DNA of 64,000 nucleotides from Acinetobacter seifertii (GCF_000368065.1 NZ_KB851200.1:1295204-1359203), one strand, 5' to 3'; positions 1 to 8,964 are shown, counted from the first letter of the stretch. Notes: generated by a model not told the origin, from the sequence alone. Numbers and translations: made by a program.

Positions 1-9
1 GTTGTGAGA

Positions 10-32
10 AGCAGGCCTAAGCCTGCTTTTTT
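10..32 (+). terminator. Rho-independent terminator of a gene left of the window
   Basis: A perfect 7-bp stem (AGCAGGC / GCCTGCT) with a CTAA loop is followed by a run of six T on the plus strand. It should end a plus-strand transcript entering from the left. It also faces the 3' end of the homoserine dehydrogenase-like gene, so it may work in both directions. Confidence 0.8.
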
Positions 33-49
33 ATAAATCATAATTAATT

Positions 50-1054
50 TTAACAGCCCGTTTTTAGCAATAACTCGAAATCTTTTAAAGCTGCAGCTGC
101 TGTAGCTAAAGGCGCAGATGCCCCTCCACTGACCACAAACTCACCCATCTCTTGCGTTAACACTCGTATGCATTTATTAGAACCTTGCAAATGAGCAAAA
201 GGATGATTTGCTGCAACTAGTCTTAATTCAACACCCGTTTGAATTTGCTGATTTTTAATATGAATAAAACCAACCAAACGAGGAGTTAGATTTTCATTTT
301 TCCAATCACGTATATGATCGGCAGTTACATGACTGATTCCTTGTCTTGGAATATCTTTAATTTTTATATCAGCTCCCAAAACAGTATTGGCTAGTATTGT
401 AATTTTAGCAGCGGTATCCCATCCATCTACATCGAAAGAACTGTCAGGTTCCGTAATACCTTTTACTTGAGCTTTTTCAAGAGATTCTGTAAATGCACAT
501 TCGTGTTGCAACATATCATTCAAAATAAAATTTGTGGTGCCTGTAAACACACCTTCTATTTCTAAAATTTGGCAACCAGCCAAGTTATATTCAAACAAAT
601 CAACAGTCGGTAAAGCCGCAGCCGTCGCGCCGCTAAAAAATAGTTTTTTATTGTGCTGATGTGCCAAGTTAATTAGTTTTTTACCTTCTACGACTAAAGC
701 ACCTTTAGATACTGCAATCGCATTCATGTTATGTGTTAAAGCATAATTTAAATAAAATAGGCCTTTTCCACCTGTCACATAATCACTTGGGCCAGTCTCA
801 ATAATGACATCCGCCTGAACCTGTTGTAAAAACTTTTGTTCAGTGAGACCTGCTCGATATTGTGCTTTATCTAGCCACTTTGAAGCTTGTAAACCATCTT
901 GGTCAATTAAACCTGAAGATGAATTACAGACACCCACTAAACGGGCATCAACTTGATATTTTTGTTTATAGTATGTCGATCGATTTAAAAGAAGCTCTGC
1001 AATTTGTTGCCCAATCCGTCCAAAACCACAAATTGCCACGTTAACTCGCTTCAT
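50..1054 (-). CDS. Homoserine dehydrogenase family protein
   Basis: The 334-aa protein has an N-terminal Rossmann motif GFGRIGQ (residues 10-16) and the GTTNFIL motif typical of the homoserine dehydrogenase catalytic domain. The family reduces aspartate semialdehyde to homoserine with NAD(P)H in the threonine/methionine pathway. It is shorter than the usual 430-aa enzyme and has no C-terminal ACT regulatory domain, so threonine feedback is not expected. The start at 1054 has a GAGAAAG ribosome site. It stands alone on the minus strand, so a secondary or diverged role (another 2-oxo or semialdehyde substrate) is possible. The family is clear; the substrate is inferred. Confidence 0.75.
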   Translation of the reverse strand: MKRVNVAICGFGRIGQQIAELLLNRSTYYKQKYQVDARLVGVCNSSSGLIDQDGLQASKWLDKAQYRAGLTEQKFLQQVQADVIIETGPSDYVTGGKGLFYLNYALTHNMNAIAVSKGALVVEGKKLINLAHQHNKKLFFSGATAAALPTVDLFEYNLAGCQILEIEGVFTGTTNFILNDMLQHECAFTESLEKAQVKGITEPDSSFDVDGWDTAAKITILANTVLGADIKIKDIPRQGISHVTADHIRDWKNENLTPRLVGFIHIKNQQIQTGVELRLVAANHPFAHLQGSNKCIRVLTQEMGEFVVSGGASAPLATAAAALKDFELLLKTGC

Positions 1055-1166
1055 ATCGCTTTCTCAAAAATTTATATGATTTAAATCAAAAGTTTCCATA
1101 GACAATTTCAATGCATCATCTCTGGAAACTTTGTATTTATATAGATAAGTTAAAATACTATATCGC

Positions 1167-1958
1167 TCAGATATTTGTTAGATTAACAATCTTAATAACC
1201 ATATAAATTGCGACAGCAAAAACCATTAAAGCAAAGACTTTTTGTACAATCGCAGGTGGAATAAAGAGAATGGCTCGGCGACCTAATAGCATGCCTGCTA
1301 CACATGCGAGAGCAAATGTACTGGTAATGGCGACTGGATAATGAAAACCCTCTGCAATATGCATTACAATACTTATGCCACTAATGAGAAAAATAATCAT
1401 AAGTGAAGTTGCAACAATGCTATGCATATCCAAATTTGTGACTTTTCTAAGCGCTGGTACAATTACAAAGCCACCACCAACACCTAGCATACCAGTTAAA
1501 AGCCCTGCAATAATTCCAATGCCGGCAAGTACACCTCCAGTTTTAAAATTCCAGATAAATCGCCCTGTACTTGGATTGACCTGACACGGCGGGTTATGGA
1601 AATCTGAAACTCGATTACTGATGAGTCGATAACCCACTGTAAACATAACCAAGCTAAACATTAACATGAGCCAGACAGGTGAAATCGTATTGGATATTAA
1701 GATTCCAATATGGGCCATTGGAGTACCAATAATTGCTATCCAGATTGCAGCGCGATAGCGCACAATCTTTTTAAATAAGCCTTCAATAGTCCCAATCAGG
1801 GTAGATAGCGCGACAGCCAGCAAACCAATAGGCGCTGCTTGAGCCACTGTCCAGCCTTGACTTGTCATGAGTGCGGGTACAGCGAGAATACCGCCACCCG
1901 CACCAGTAAGACCAAGTAAAAAGCCAATCACAATGCCTTCAACGACAAGTAGTAACAT
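1167..1958 (-). CDS. Sulfite exporter TauE/SafE family membrane protein
   Basis: The 263-aa, very hydrophobic protein has two half-repeats, each with a glycine-rich GxxGGG signature (GLTGAGGG near residue 17 and GMLGVGGG near residue 157), as in the TauE/SafE (DUF81) family of organic anion and sulfite/sulfoacetate exporters. About seven or eight membrane segments are visible. It is the last gene of a minus-strand set with a persulfide dioxygenase and a sulfide:quinone reductase. The likely role is therefore export of sulfite or thiosulfate made during sulfide oxidation (inference from context). A 78-bp repeat tract separates it from the upstream gene. Confidence 0.82.
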   Translation of the reverse strand: MLLLVVEGIVIGFLLGLTGAGGGILAVPALMTSQGWTVAQAAPIGLLAVALSTLIGTIEGLFKKIVRYRAAIWIAIIGTPMAHIGILISNTISPVWLMLMFSLVMFTVGYRLISNRVSDFHNPPCQVNPSTGRFIWNFKTGGVLAGIGIIAGLLTGMLGVGGGFVIVPALRKVTNLDMHSIVATSLMIIFLISGISIVMHIAEGFHYPVAITSTFALACVAGMLLGRRAILFIPPAIVQKVFALMVFAVAIYMVIKIVNLTNI

Positions 1959-2028
1959 ATCAAAAGCCTAAAATTGCATATATTTCATTTGCTGTGGACT
2001 GCCATTTAATGAGTAAGCAAATTCTCAT

Positions 2029-2222
2029 CTTCTTGCGAAGCTTTAGCCGCTTCTCAGGACAAAGCGTTGCTTTACTTAACCTCTTCCGCTCAAGCACAGC
2101 TTTCGCCTTCTTGCGAAGCTTCAACCGCTTCTCAGGATAAAGCGTTGCTTGTTTATCCTCTTCCACTCGAGCACAGCTCTCGTCTTGCGCTCGGGTAAAG
2201 CGTTGCTTTACTTATCCTCGCT
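2029..2222. repeat. Tandem 78-bp repeat, about 2.5 units, between sulfide oxidation genes
   Basis: Unit A (from 2029) and unit B (from 2107) both begin CTTCTTGCGAAGCTT and align along their whole length with scattered substitutions. A third, shortened unit runs from about 2183 to 2222 and overlaps the 3' end of the upstream reductase gene. Each unit contains the palindrome AAAGCGTTGCTTT or a close variant, and an AGCTTTCGC/GCGAAGCT arm pair, so the transcript can fold into several hairpins. The period is a multiple of three, which leaves an open frame through the repeats on the minus strand (1960-2166) coding PEKRLKLRKK-type repeats. I think this frame is incidental. Confidence 0.75.
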
Positions 2223-3867
2223 CAGGTTTGACCATCCACTCGCGACCTTTGAGCATGCCTTGCCAGTAAATCGGTGGCAAAATCTGTTCTTTAAGCAACC
2301 AAGCCAAACGAGATGGTTTTTGTCCATCAATCACCCATTTTGGAAAACTAGGAAGCAATTTACCGCCGTAACCAAACTCGGCTAGAACGATTTTTCCACG
2401 CTCTACTGTGAGTGGACATGAGCCATACCCATTGTATTCACAGAAGTTTTGTTCACCCTTGAGCTGCGTTATCACATTCACAGCGACGATCGGAGCTTGT
2501 GCGCGTGCAGCAGCAGCCGTTTTGGCATTAGGCGCATTCATCACATCACCTAAAGCGAAAATATTGGTATGTTGTGTGTGTTGTAAGGTTTGAGGATTCA
2601 CACTCACCCAGCCTGCTTCATCAGTAAGAGTACTTGCACGAATAAAGTCTGGCGCTTGTTGCGGTGGAACAACATGCAACATATCGAAATCGGTCTCGAC
2701 CAATACTGCATTTTCATCGTTTACTAACTTAAACCATGCTTTTTTTGCAGGCCCATCTACTTTGACCAGTTGATGATTAAAATGAAGTTCAGAGCCATAT
2801 TTTTCGACGTATTGCATGAGTGCAGGCACATATTCCTTCACACCAAATAAAACACCGCCGGTGTTATAAAAATGTACAGAGATATCTTTTAATTTGCCTT
2901 GCTTTAACCAGTAGTCGGCTGAAAGATACATTGCTTTTTGAGGAGCACCAGCACATTTAATTGGCATAGGCGGTTGAGTAAAGATAGCCTTTCCACCGTT
3001 TAGCTGTTGCACCAGTTCCCATGTATACGGCGCTAGATCATAACGATAGTTAGACGTTACCCCATTTTTACCTAAGGTTTCGACTAAACCTTCAATGCCA
3101 TGCCAATTGAGTTTTAAACCGGGACAGACGACTAAAGCTTTATATTGAATGGGCTGGCATCCTTCCAAAATAACCTGATTATGCTCAGGGTCGAATCCAG
3201 CAACCGCAGCTTTCATCCATTTCACTTTTGAAGGAATCACACTTGCCATGGAGCGTGCAGTAACTTGCGGTTTAAAAATGCCGCCACCCACCATGGTCCA
3301 TCCTGGTTGATAATAATGGGTATCTGCCGGATCAATAATGACAATATCCAAATGAGGTTCACGAGACAGTAAACTCGATGCTACAGAAATTCCAGCTGCG
3401 CCTGCTCCCACAATCACAACGCTATAGCAAGGAACTGAGCTTGGTTCGTGATCGCGTTTTAAAATACGAGGAACGAGGCCTTTTAAGTTAAAACCAAGTT
3501 TATTACCAGATTCAACTAACAGTGCTGCATCTTTTGGAGCAACTTCGGCCAAAGCCCATAAACTGATTGCACGCATACCAGAACGGCAATACGCTAAAAC
3601 AGGTTTTTGGGCATTCTGATAAAGCTGTTTAAACTCGGCAACTTGTTGATCGGTAATTTTGCCACTGCTAACAGGTTGATAAATTACCTTTAGGCCATGT
3701 CGCTGAGCTGCTTCTTCAATTTCAATCACATTGGGTTGGTCTGCACCTTCTCCATCCGGGCGGTTACATATCAGAGTCTTTACTCCCTGATCTACAATTT
3801 TTGCGACATCATCAGCGGTGATTTGAGCAGCAACATAAAATTCTTGATTAACTCGTTTAATTTCCAT
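2212..3867 (-). CDS. DUF442 phosphatase-like domain fused to sulfide:quinone oxidoreductase
   Basis: The 551-aa protein has two modules. Residues 1-140 form a DUF442 (beta-lactamase hydrolase-like/rhodanese-like phosphatase) domain with the Cys-loop CRSGMR at 94-99. From residue 148 there is a FAD/NAD Rossmann oxidoreductase with GAGAAG (154-159), the KCAGAPQKA segment and a GYGSCPLT motif, as in sulfide:quinone reductases. SQR oxidises sulfide to persulfide and passes electrons to quinone. The DUF442 loop may act as a sulfurtransferase or phosphatase. The gene starts 9 bp after the persulfide dioxygenase gene, with an AAGGTGG ribosome site. The fusion is established as an annotated architecture; its exact chemistry here is inferred. 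Confidence 0.85.
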   Translation of the reverse strand: MEIKRVNQEFYVAAQITADDVAKIVDQGVKTLICNRPDGEGADQPNVIEIEEAAQRHGLKVIYQPVSSGKITDQQVAEFKQLYQNAQKPVLAYCRSGMRAISLWALAEVAPKDAALLVESGNKLGFNLKGLVPRILKRDHEPSSVPCYSVVIVGAGAAGISVASSLLSREPHLDIVIIDPADTHYYQPGWTMVGGGIFKPQVTARSMASVIPSKVKWMKAAVAGFDPEHNQVILEGCQPIQYKALVVCPGLKLNWHGIEGLVETLGKNGVTSNYRYDLAPYTWELVQQLNGGKAIFTQPPMPIKCAGAPQKAMYLSADYWLKQGKLKDISVHFYNTGGVLFGVKEYVPALMQYVEKYGSELHFNHQLVKVDGPAKKAWFKLVNDENAVLVETDFDMLHVVPPQQAPDFIRASTLTDEAGWVSVNPQTLQHTQHTNIFALGDVMNAPNAKTAAAARAQAPIVAVNVITQLKGEQNFCEYNGYGSCPLTVERGKIVLAEFGYGGKLLPSFPKWVIDGQKPSRLAWLLKEQILPPIYWQGMLKGREWMVKPERG

Positions 3868-3876
3868 ATTGCCACC

Positions 3877-4572
3877 TTATGATTGTGAAATTGAGCCGCA
3901 GGCCTGATTAGCAGGAAGTGCTTTATCGATCTGCTTTGGATATGGAAGATTTAAATTATTCATTAATTTAATAAAATCTTCACGCGAACGATTCTGGCCT
4001 ATACGTGAGTTATTTAAACGTTCATTGCCAATGGTTGAAGATAAACGACCTTTATAATCGTGTCCCGGATACACAATAGTGTCGTCAGGCAAGCTAAAAA
4101 GTTGTTTATGAATACTGTCATAAAGTGTGCCCGCATTTCCCTGCTGGAAGTCGGTTCGACCACAGCCATCAATTAATAATGCATCACCAGTGAAAACCAT
4201 ATTTCCCACCAAATAACTCGTACAAGCATTGGTATGACCTGGTGTATAACGTGCTTCAATACTAAGTTTGCCTAGTTTCAGCGTACAACCATCTGTAATA
4301 AGAATATCTCCACAACTTACATCTGAACTTCTATGTAAAACCGATTTACAATGAAAACGTTCACGCAGTAAATTTGCAGCAGTAATATGATCTGCATGAA
4401 CATGTGTATCTAAGGTATAGATGAGCGTAAATTGATGCTTTTCTAATGCTTTTGCATAGATTTCTATATCTGATGCAACTGGGTCAATTAAAACAGCCTC
4501 TCGTGTTTCTTCACATCCAAGCATATATGTATAAGTCGAACTTTCTTGTTCAAAAAATTGCTTAAAGAACAT
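3877..4572 (-). CDS. Persulfide dioxygenase (ETHE1-like), MBL fold
   Basis: The 231-aa metallo-beta-lactamase-fold protein carries THVHADH (56-62), a second metal histidine in PGHTNA (H113), D130 in TGDALL, and H171 in YPGHDY. The segment DGCGRTDFQ is characteristic of ETHE1-type persulfide dioxygenases, which use one mononuclear iron to oxidise glutathione persulfide to sulfite. It is the first gene of the operon, 27 nt downstream of the predicted sigma-54 start site, and is followed at 9 bp by the SQR fusion. Together they would take sulfide to persulfide to sulfite for export. Confidence 0.88.
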   Translation of the reverse strand: MFFKQFFEQESSTYTYMLGCEETREAVLIDPVASDIEIYAKALEKHQFTLIYTLDTHVHADHITAANLLRERFHCKSVLHRSSDVSCGDILITDGCTLKLGKLSIEARYTPGHTNACTSYLVGNMVFTGDALLIDGCGRTDFQQGNAGTLYDSIHKQLFSLPDDTIVYPGHDYKGRLSSTIGNERLNNSRIGQNRSREDFIKLMNNLNLPYPKQIDKALPANQACGSISQS

Positions 4573-4609
4573 GATTTATACCCCGATAATTTATTTCTAT
4601 CCTATATTT

Positions 4610-4625
4610 TGCAAATACAATGCCA
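4610..4625 (-). promoter_or_regulatory. Sigma-54 (-24/-12) promoter of the sulfide oxidation operon
   Basis: Read on the minus strand the site is TGGCATTGTATTTGCA. It matches the sigma-54 consensus TGGCACRN4TTGCW with the invariant GG and GC at the correct spacing. The expected start of transcription is near 4599, giving a leader of about 27 nt before the dioxygenase ATG at 4572. A sigma-54 activator gene lies immediately divergent, which strongly supports the call. Confidence 0.85.
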
Positions 4626-4711
4626 ATTATTTTTATTTAAATAATAAGTTTAAAAATCATATAGTTAATTAAAAATTTAAAATTAGAATCAGAATATAAA
4701 CTTTTCTTGAT

Positions 4712-4745
4712 GTTTCTGTGAAACTCAAGTATGTTTCAATGAAAC
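4712..4745. promoter_or_regulatory. Paired upstream activator dyads GTTTC-N3-GAAAC
   Basis: Two perfect 13-bp dyads occur: GTTTCTGTGAAAC (4712-4724) and GTTTCAATGAAAC (4733-4745). Their centres are 21 bp apart, two helical turns, so both face the same side of the DNA. They lie about 100-120 bp upstream of the -24/-12 promoter, the usual place for a sigma-54 activator. They are also within 55 bp of the activator's own start codon, which suggests autoregulation. A further GAAAC half-site lies at 4752-4756. Confidence 0.75.
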
Positions 4746-4763
4746 GATTGTGAAACATGTGAA

Positions 4764-6035
4764 ATGGCAAAGCTAAATTTTGAGTCAGAACAAGATTTTT
4801 ATATTTTATTTGAGCAACTTAAGGCTTTATTCCCAAATGCGAGTCTGTTTTTAGCAGACACAACGACTCACGCAATTCACTATAAATTTAACACAGATGA
4901 TATTTCTGTCGAGAGCATGGCAGCGCTTACTCAAGATCATCACAATCAATATCTTGAAATTAATACTCCTAAAGTTAGAAAGCGATTTATCTATCAAGAA
5001 CATGATATTTATATTGCCGAGCATCGGATTATTGGGAAGCTACATATTTTACAGCCGATAAGCAATGAAAATGACATTACAGAACCGTTAGAAATAACAG
5101 AGCAATTGAAAGACTTAGCCAAAGTTTTTAATAGCTGCTCACCAGAAATGGCTCGTATGTTTTCGATTATTCAAAGAGTAGCTATTACTGAATTTCCAGT
5201 GCTTGTCCGCGGTGAATCTGGGAGTGGTAAAGAATTGGTAGCAAAAGCCATTCACGATTATAGCCAGCGCAAAAACAAAATTTTTGTAGCGATTAACTGT
5301 GCTGCTCTCAATGCCAATATTTTAGAAAGTGAGCTGTTTGGACATGTTAAAGGTGCTTTCACAGGAGCAATTCGTGACCATAAAGGCGTGTTTGAACGTG
5401 CCGCTGGTGGAACACTGTTTCTGGATGAAATTGCCGAGATTCCTTTAGAGCTTCAAGCTAAATTATTACGGGTGCTAGAAACAGGTGAATTTACGCCTGT
5501 CGGTGGTGAAAAACCGATTCAAGCCAATGTCCGAATTATTACTGCAACACATAAAGCTTTACGCGAAGAAGCTAAAGCCGGACGATTCCGTCATGATTTA
5601 CTTTACCGTTTACGCGTAATTCCAATTTTTATACCACCACTCAGAGAACGAAAAGTCGATATTCCACTGATTGTCGATCAGATTTTAAAAGAAAGCTCAA
5701 CTCAACTCGACACCATGCCTCATCATGTCAATCAAAAAGCTATGCAAGTTCTTTTAAATTATGACTGGCCGGGAAATGTTCGCGAGCTTAAAAACACCCT
5801 ACTTTATGCATTAACGATGGCAAATGGTAAGGATGAGATTGAAGTTGAAGACTTACCAAATGAACTTTTAAATGCTGACGATTACGTTAAATTGCCTGAG
5901 ACAAATACCGAGCTTAGTCCAGAAAATGTACAAGCTGCTTTAGAAAAATATGACCATAACCTGAATATGGTTGCTAATATTTTTGGTATTAGCCGTACAA
6001 CGCTTTGGCGATATAGACAAAAACATAAGCTTTAG
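4764..6035 (+). CDS. Sigma-54 dependent transcriptional activator of the sulfide oxidation operon
   Basis: The 423-aa protein has an N-terminal sensory region (1-120), an AAA+ domain with Walker A GESGSGKE (150-157), the sigma-54 contact motif GAFTGA (197-202) and Walker B GGTLFLDE (215-222), and a C-terminal Fis-type helix-turn-helix (about 385-423). The position, divergent from persulfide dioxygenase/SQR, matches FisR, the sulfane-sulfur-responsive activator. FisR senses through cysteines, but this N-terminal region has none before C125, so the signal may be read differently. The start is not preceded by a clear Shine-Dalgarno. It probably binds the paired dyads just upstream. Confidence 0.87.
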   Translation: MAKLNFESEQDFYILFEQLKALFPNASLFLADTTTHAIHYKFNTDDISVESMAALTQDHHNQYLEINTPKVRKRFIYQEHDIYIAEHRIIGKLHILQPISNENDITEPLEITEQLKDLAKVFNSCSPEMARMFSIIQRVAITEFPVLVRGESGSGKELVAKAIHDYSQRKNKIFVAINCAALNANILESELFGHVKGAFTGAIRDHKGVFERAAGGTLFLDEIAEIPLELQAKLLRVLETGEFTPVGGEKPIQANVRIITATHKALREEAKAGRFRHDLLYRLRVIPIFIPPLRERKVDIPLIVDQILKESSTQLDTMPHHVNQKAMQVLLNYDWPGNVRELKNTLLYALTMANGKDEIEVEDLPNELLNADDYVKLPETNTELSPENVQAALEKYDHNLNMVANIFGISRTTLWRYRQKHKL

Positions 6036-6105
6036 CTAGGTATTTGTTAGATCTAAGGCGTATCATATTGTAGTTGGTTAGTTCCATTAAATTCAAAGGC
6101 TTTCT

Positions 6106-7017
6106 ATGATTGTTCGCGATAAAAGCAACGTTTTTAAACTCTTATTTGCATGGAAAGGAACTGTTCTACCCAAGGTCTTGCCAGCATTGAGTTTTGTTGT
6201 ATTTATTTCAGCATGTGTAGTTTGGCTTTCTTATTATCATTGGATTCAAATTCCTACTGTACCCGCAATTGGATTTACAATCTTTGGTGTGATTCTTTCC
6301 ATTTGTACGGGTTTTAGAAATAACGCCTGTTATGACCGTTGGTGGGAAGGCCGCAAACTTTGGGGTGCATTAATTGCGAATGCCAGACACATTGTTAGAG
6401 ACAGCCATGTTCTATCTAATGAACAACGTGAACATTTAATTCATCAGGTCTTAATTTTTAGTAATTTACTACGTGATCGACTGCGCCAGCAAACCGCTGA
6501 GCCGACCAAATTTCTTGAACATGCTTATTTAAATAACTCTTCACTCGATTATTTAAATGATCATATTAATGCACCGCAGTTTGTACTCGAAAACATTCAA
6601 AAAGATTTAGTTAAAATACTAAAGGACGGCGAAATTAGTGACATTATCTATAGCACGCTAAGTCGACATATTATTGAGTTAGGCAATATTCAAGCAGGTT
6701 GTGACCGTATTGCCGGTACACCTTTACCCTACTCTTATTCTGTACTTTTACATCGCGCTGTTTATTGTTTCTGTTTCATATTACCGTTTAGCCTTGAAGC
6801 AGCTTTAGGTATTTGGACACCGCTTATTGTTGGCTTAATCGCTTATATGTTTTTAGGGCTAGATGCTTTAAGTGCTCAAATTGAAGAACCTTTCGGTTTG
6901 CAAGAAAATGATTTACCGCTCGATTCTATTGTACGTTTGATTGAGCGAGAATCTTTAAGCTCTTTAGGACAGCCATTACCTCCTATTATTGAAGCCAAAA
7001 ACAACAATTTACTTTAA
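6106..7017 (+). CDS. Bestrophin family (UPF0187) ion channel protein
   Basis: The 303-aa protein begins MIVRDKSNVFKLLFAWKGTV and contains the RNNACYDRWWEGRKLWG segment and a late IEEPFG motif, all hallmarks of bacterial bestrophin homologues. Two hydrophobic pairs are visible, about residues 20-65 and 215-250. Family members form pentameric inner-membrane channels for small ions. An AAAGG ribosome site lies 6 nt before the ATG. It follows the sigma-54 activator in the same direction but with a 70-bp gap, so a functional link is not shown. Confidence 0.85.
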   Translation: MIVRDKSNVFKLLFAWKGTVLPKVLPALSFVVFISACVVWLSYYHWIQIPTVPAIGFTIFGVILSICTGFRNNACYDRWWEGRKLWGALIANARHIVRDSHVLSNEQREHLIHQVLIFSNLLRDRLRQQTAEPTKFLEHAYLNNSSLDYLNDHINAPQFVLENIQKDLVKILKDGEISDIIYSTLSRHIIELGNIQAGCDRIAGTPLPYSYSVLLHRAVYCFCFILPFSLEAALGIWTPLIVGLIAYMFLGLDALSAQIEEPFGLQENDLPLDSIVRLIERESLSSLGQPLPPIIEAKNNNLL

Positions 7018-7020
7018 TAA

Positions 7021-7047
7021 AAAAGAGCGATGATTCGCTCTTTTTTA
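7021..7047. terminator. Bidirectional terminator between bestrophin and butanediol dehydrogenase genes
   Basis: A perfect 10-bp stem AAAAGAGCGA / TCGCTCTTTT with a TGAT loop lies between two convergent genes. Further T residues follow on the plus strand. Confidence 0.85.
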
Positions 7048-7064
7048 CATGTTTAAGTTTCTAT

Positions 7065-8123
7065 TTAGGGTTGTACAATAATCTTAACTGCCGACTCATT
7101 GTTATGAATTAAGGTTTCAAAACCTTGTGAAATCAAATCATCCAGTTGAATACGCTGCGTAATAAAAGGTTCAAGATTTATTTTACCTTCTTCAACCAGT
7201 TTGATCGTCTCCTGATGGTCATTTACATAGGCAATTGTGCCTCGTACATCAAGCTCTTTCATTACCACACTATGCACATTAATTGATGCTGGGTGGCTCC
7301 AAATCGAAACTATGACAATCACACCAGTTGGTTTCACTGCTGCAACTAAAGTATCTAATACCTTGTTAACGCTACTACATTCAAATGCGACATCGACACC
7401 ATCGCCATTGGTAATTTTCATAACCTCAGAAACAACATCAACTTCAGATGGGTCTAAAATATAATCTGCGACTCCCGACTCTTTGGCTTTTTCTTTACGT
7501 TTGGCACTTAATTCGGTAATGATGACTTTAAGACCTTTCGCTTTTAAAATTGCCGAAAGCAATAAACCAATTGGCCCAGCACCGCCAACCAGTGCAATAT
7601 CACCAGCCTTTGCACCACTACGCACGAAAGCATGGTGACCCACCGATAACGGTTCAATTAAGGCTGCCTGATCCAGTGGAATTTTATTGGAAATTGGGTG
7701 TACCCAACGGCGTTTAACTGCAATTTTTTCCGATAAACCACCTCCACGACCACCTAAACCAATAAAGTTCATATTTTTGGAAAGATGATAATTATCGCCC
7801 GGTCCAGTCGGTACATCATCGGCCACAATATAAGGCTCTACCACCACATGTTGACCAATTTCAATATCATTAACACCTTCACCTACGGCATAGACCACCC
7901 CTGAAAATTCATGTCCCATAGTAATCGGCGCAGATTCGCCTGAAATAGGATGCGGATGTCCGCACGGTGGAATAAAAATTGGCCCTTCCATAAATTCGTG
8001 CAAATCTGTACCACAGATTCCACACCAAGCTACCTTAATGCCTACAGTGCCAGGACTGACTTTTGGTTCAGGGATATCTTCAATACGAATATCACCTCTG
8101 TCATAAAAACGCGCTGCTTTCAT
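7065..8123 (-). CDS. 2,3-butanediol dehydrogenase (zinc-type MDR family)
   Basis: A 352-aa medium-chain dehydrogenase. Catalytic zinc ligands are visible as C34 (AWCGIC) and H71-E72 (GHEFSG), and the nucleotide site is GGAGPIG. It interconverts butanediol and acetoin with NAD(H). The start is set at the ATG at 8123, because an AGGGAG ribosome site lies just before it; the in-frame ATG 15 nt upstream would put that site inside the gene. It is the last gene of the acetoin operon, 29 bp after the acetoin reductase gene, and feeds acetoin into the dehydrogenase complex. Confidence 0.87.
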   Translation of the reverse strand: MKAARFYDRGDIRIEDIPEPKVSPGTVGIKVAWCGICGTDLHEFMEGPIFIPPCGHPHPISGESAPITMGHEFSGVVYAVGEGVNDIEIGQHVVVEPYIVADDVPTGPGDNYHLSKNMNFIGLGGRGGGLSEKIAVKRRWVHPISNKIPLDQAALIEPLSVGHHAFVRSGAKAGDIALVGGAGPIGLLLSAILKAKGLKVIITELSAKRKEKAKESGVADYILDPSEVDVVSEVMKITNGDGVDVAFECSSVNKVLDTLVAAVKPTGVIVIVSIWSHPASINVHSVVMKELDVRGTIAYVNDHQETIKLVEEGKINLEPFITQRIQLDDLISQGFETLIHNNESAVKIIVQP

Positions 8124-8152
8124 TATTATCTCCCTCAAATCAGGATGTTGTT

Positions 8153-8938
8153 TTAGCGATAGACTATTCCACCGTCCGTTAAAATGGATTGACCTGTAAT
8201 ATAGTCCGAATCTTCACTTGCCAGAAAAGCAACTAATGCAGCTACATCATCTGGTGTTTGGGCTCTACCTAAAGCAATGCCTTCTACATACTTTTTATAA
8301 GTTTCACCAATTGCGGCACCCGTAATTTCAGCAAAACGTTTATCAATTTCAAGCCACATGTCAGTTCCGACAATTCCGGGGCAATATCCATTTACCGTAA
8401 TACCATGACTGGCATATTCTTTTGCCGCAGTTTGCGTAAGTGCTCGTACCGCAAATTTGGTTGCCGAGTAAATACCGAGTAAAGCAAATCCGTCGTGGCC
8501 TGCAATTGAACAGGCATTAATGATTTTACCTTTATGTTGGCGTTGCTTAAATTTTGCTGCTGCAGCCTGTATGCCCCACAGCACTCCACCAATATTGATA
8601 TCAACAATTTTTTGAAATTCATCAGGTGTGATATCGGCAATCGCTTGAACTTGAGCGATTCCAGCATTATTAATCATGACATCAAACCCGCCAAGTGTCT
8701 GCTCAGCATGATTTATAGCGGCATACACTTGCTCGCGGTCACTGACATCGGCAATAAATGTGCTCGCATATACACCTAAAGCGTGAATTTCCTGCTGCAC
8801 ATCGTTCAGTCGATCTTGTTTCATATCCACTAATGCAATATGTGCCCCTTCTTGCGCCAAGCGCAGGGCAATCCCACGGCCAATGCCTTGAGCTGCCCCC
8901 GTCACTAAAACAACTTTATTTTTTAATCCCTTAACCAT
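8153..8938 (-). CDS. Acetoin reductase / meso-butanediol dehydrogenase (SDR family)
   Basis: A 261-aa short-chain dehydrogenase with the TGxxxGIG cofactor motif (TGAAQGIG), an NNAG motif and the catalytic YSATK. Acetoin reductases of this type reduce diacetyl or acetoin, or oxidise butanediol, with stereospecificity complementary to the zinc enzyme next to it. The ATG at 8938 is preferred over an in-frame TTG at 8944, because AGGAG at 8945-8949 would touch the TTG but sits 6 nt from the ATG. The pair of stereospecific enzymes suggests use of several butanediol isomers. Confidence 0.85.
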   Translation of the reverse strand: MVKGLKNKVVLVTGAAQGIGRGIALRLAQEGAHIALVDMKQDRLNDVQQEIHALGVYASTFIADVSDREQVYAAINHAEQTLGGFDVMINNAGIAQVQAIADITPDEFQKIVDINIGGVLWGIQAAAAKFKQRQHKGKIINACSIAGHDGFALLGIYSATKFAVRALTQTAAKEYASHGITVNGYCPGIVGTDMWLEIDKRFAEITGAAIGETYKKYVEGIALGRAQTPDDVAALVAFLASEDSDYITGQSILTDGGIVYR

Positions 8939-8964
8939 GTTCAACTCCTGTAAATGCAGAATTT

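Noticed and set aside
1960..2166. Minus-strand open frame with PEKRLKLRKK peptide repeats
   Set aside because: It lies wholly on the 78-bp DNA repeat, whose period is a multiple of three, so an open repeated frame is expected without selection. No ribosome site; the peptide is very basic and unlike any family I know.
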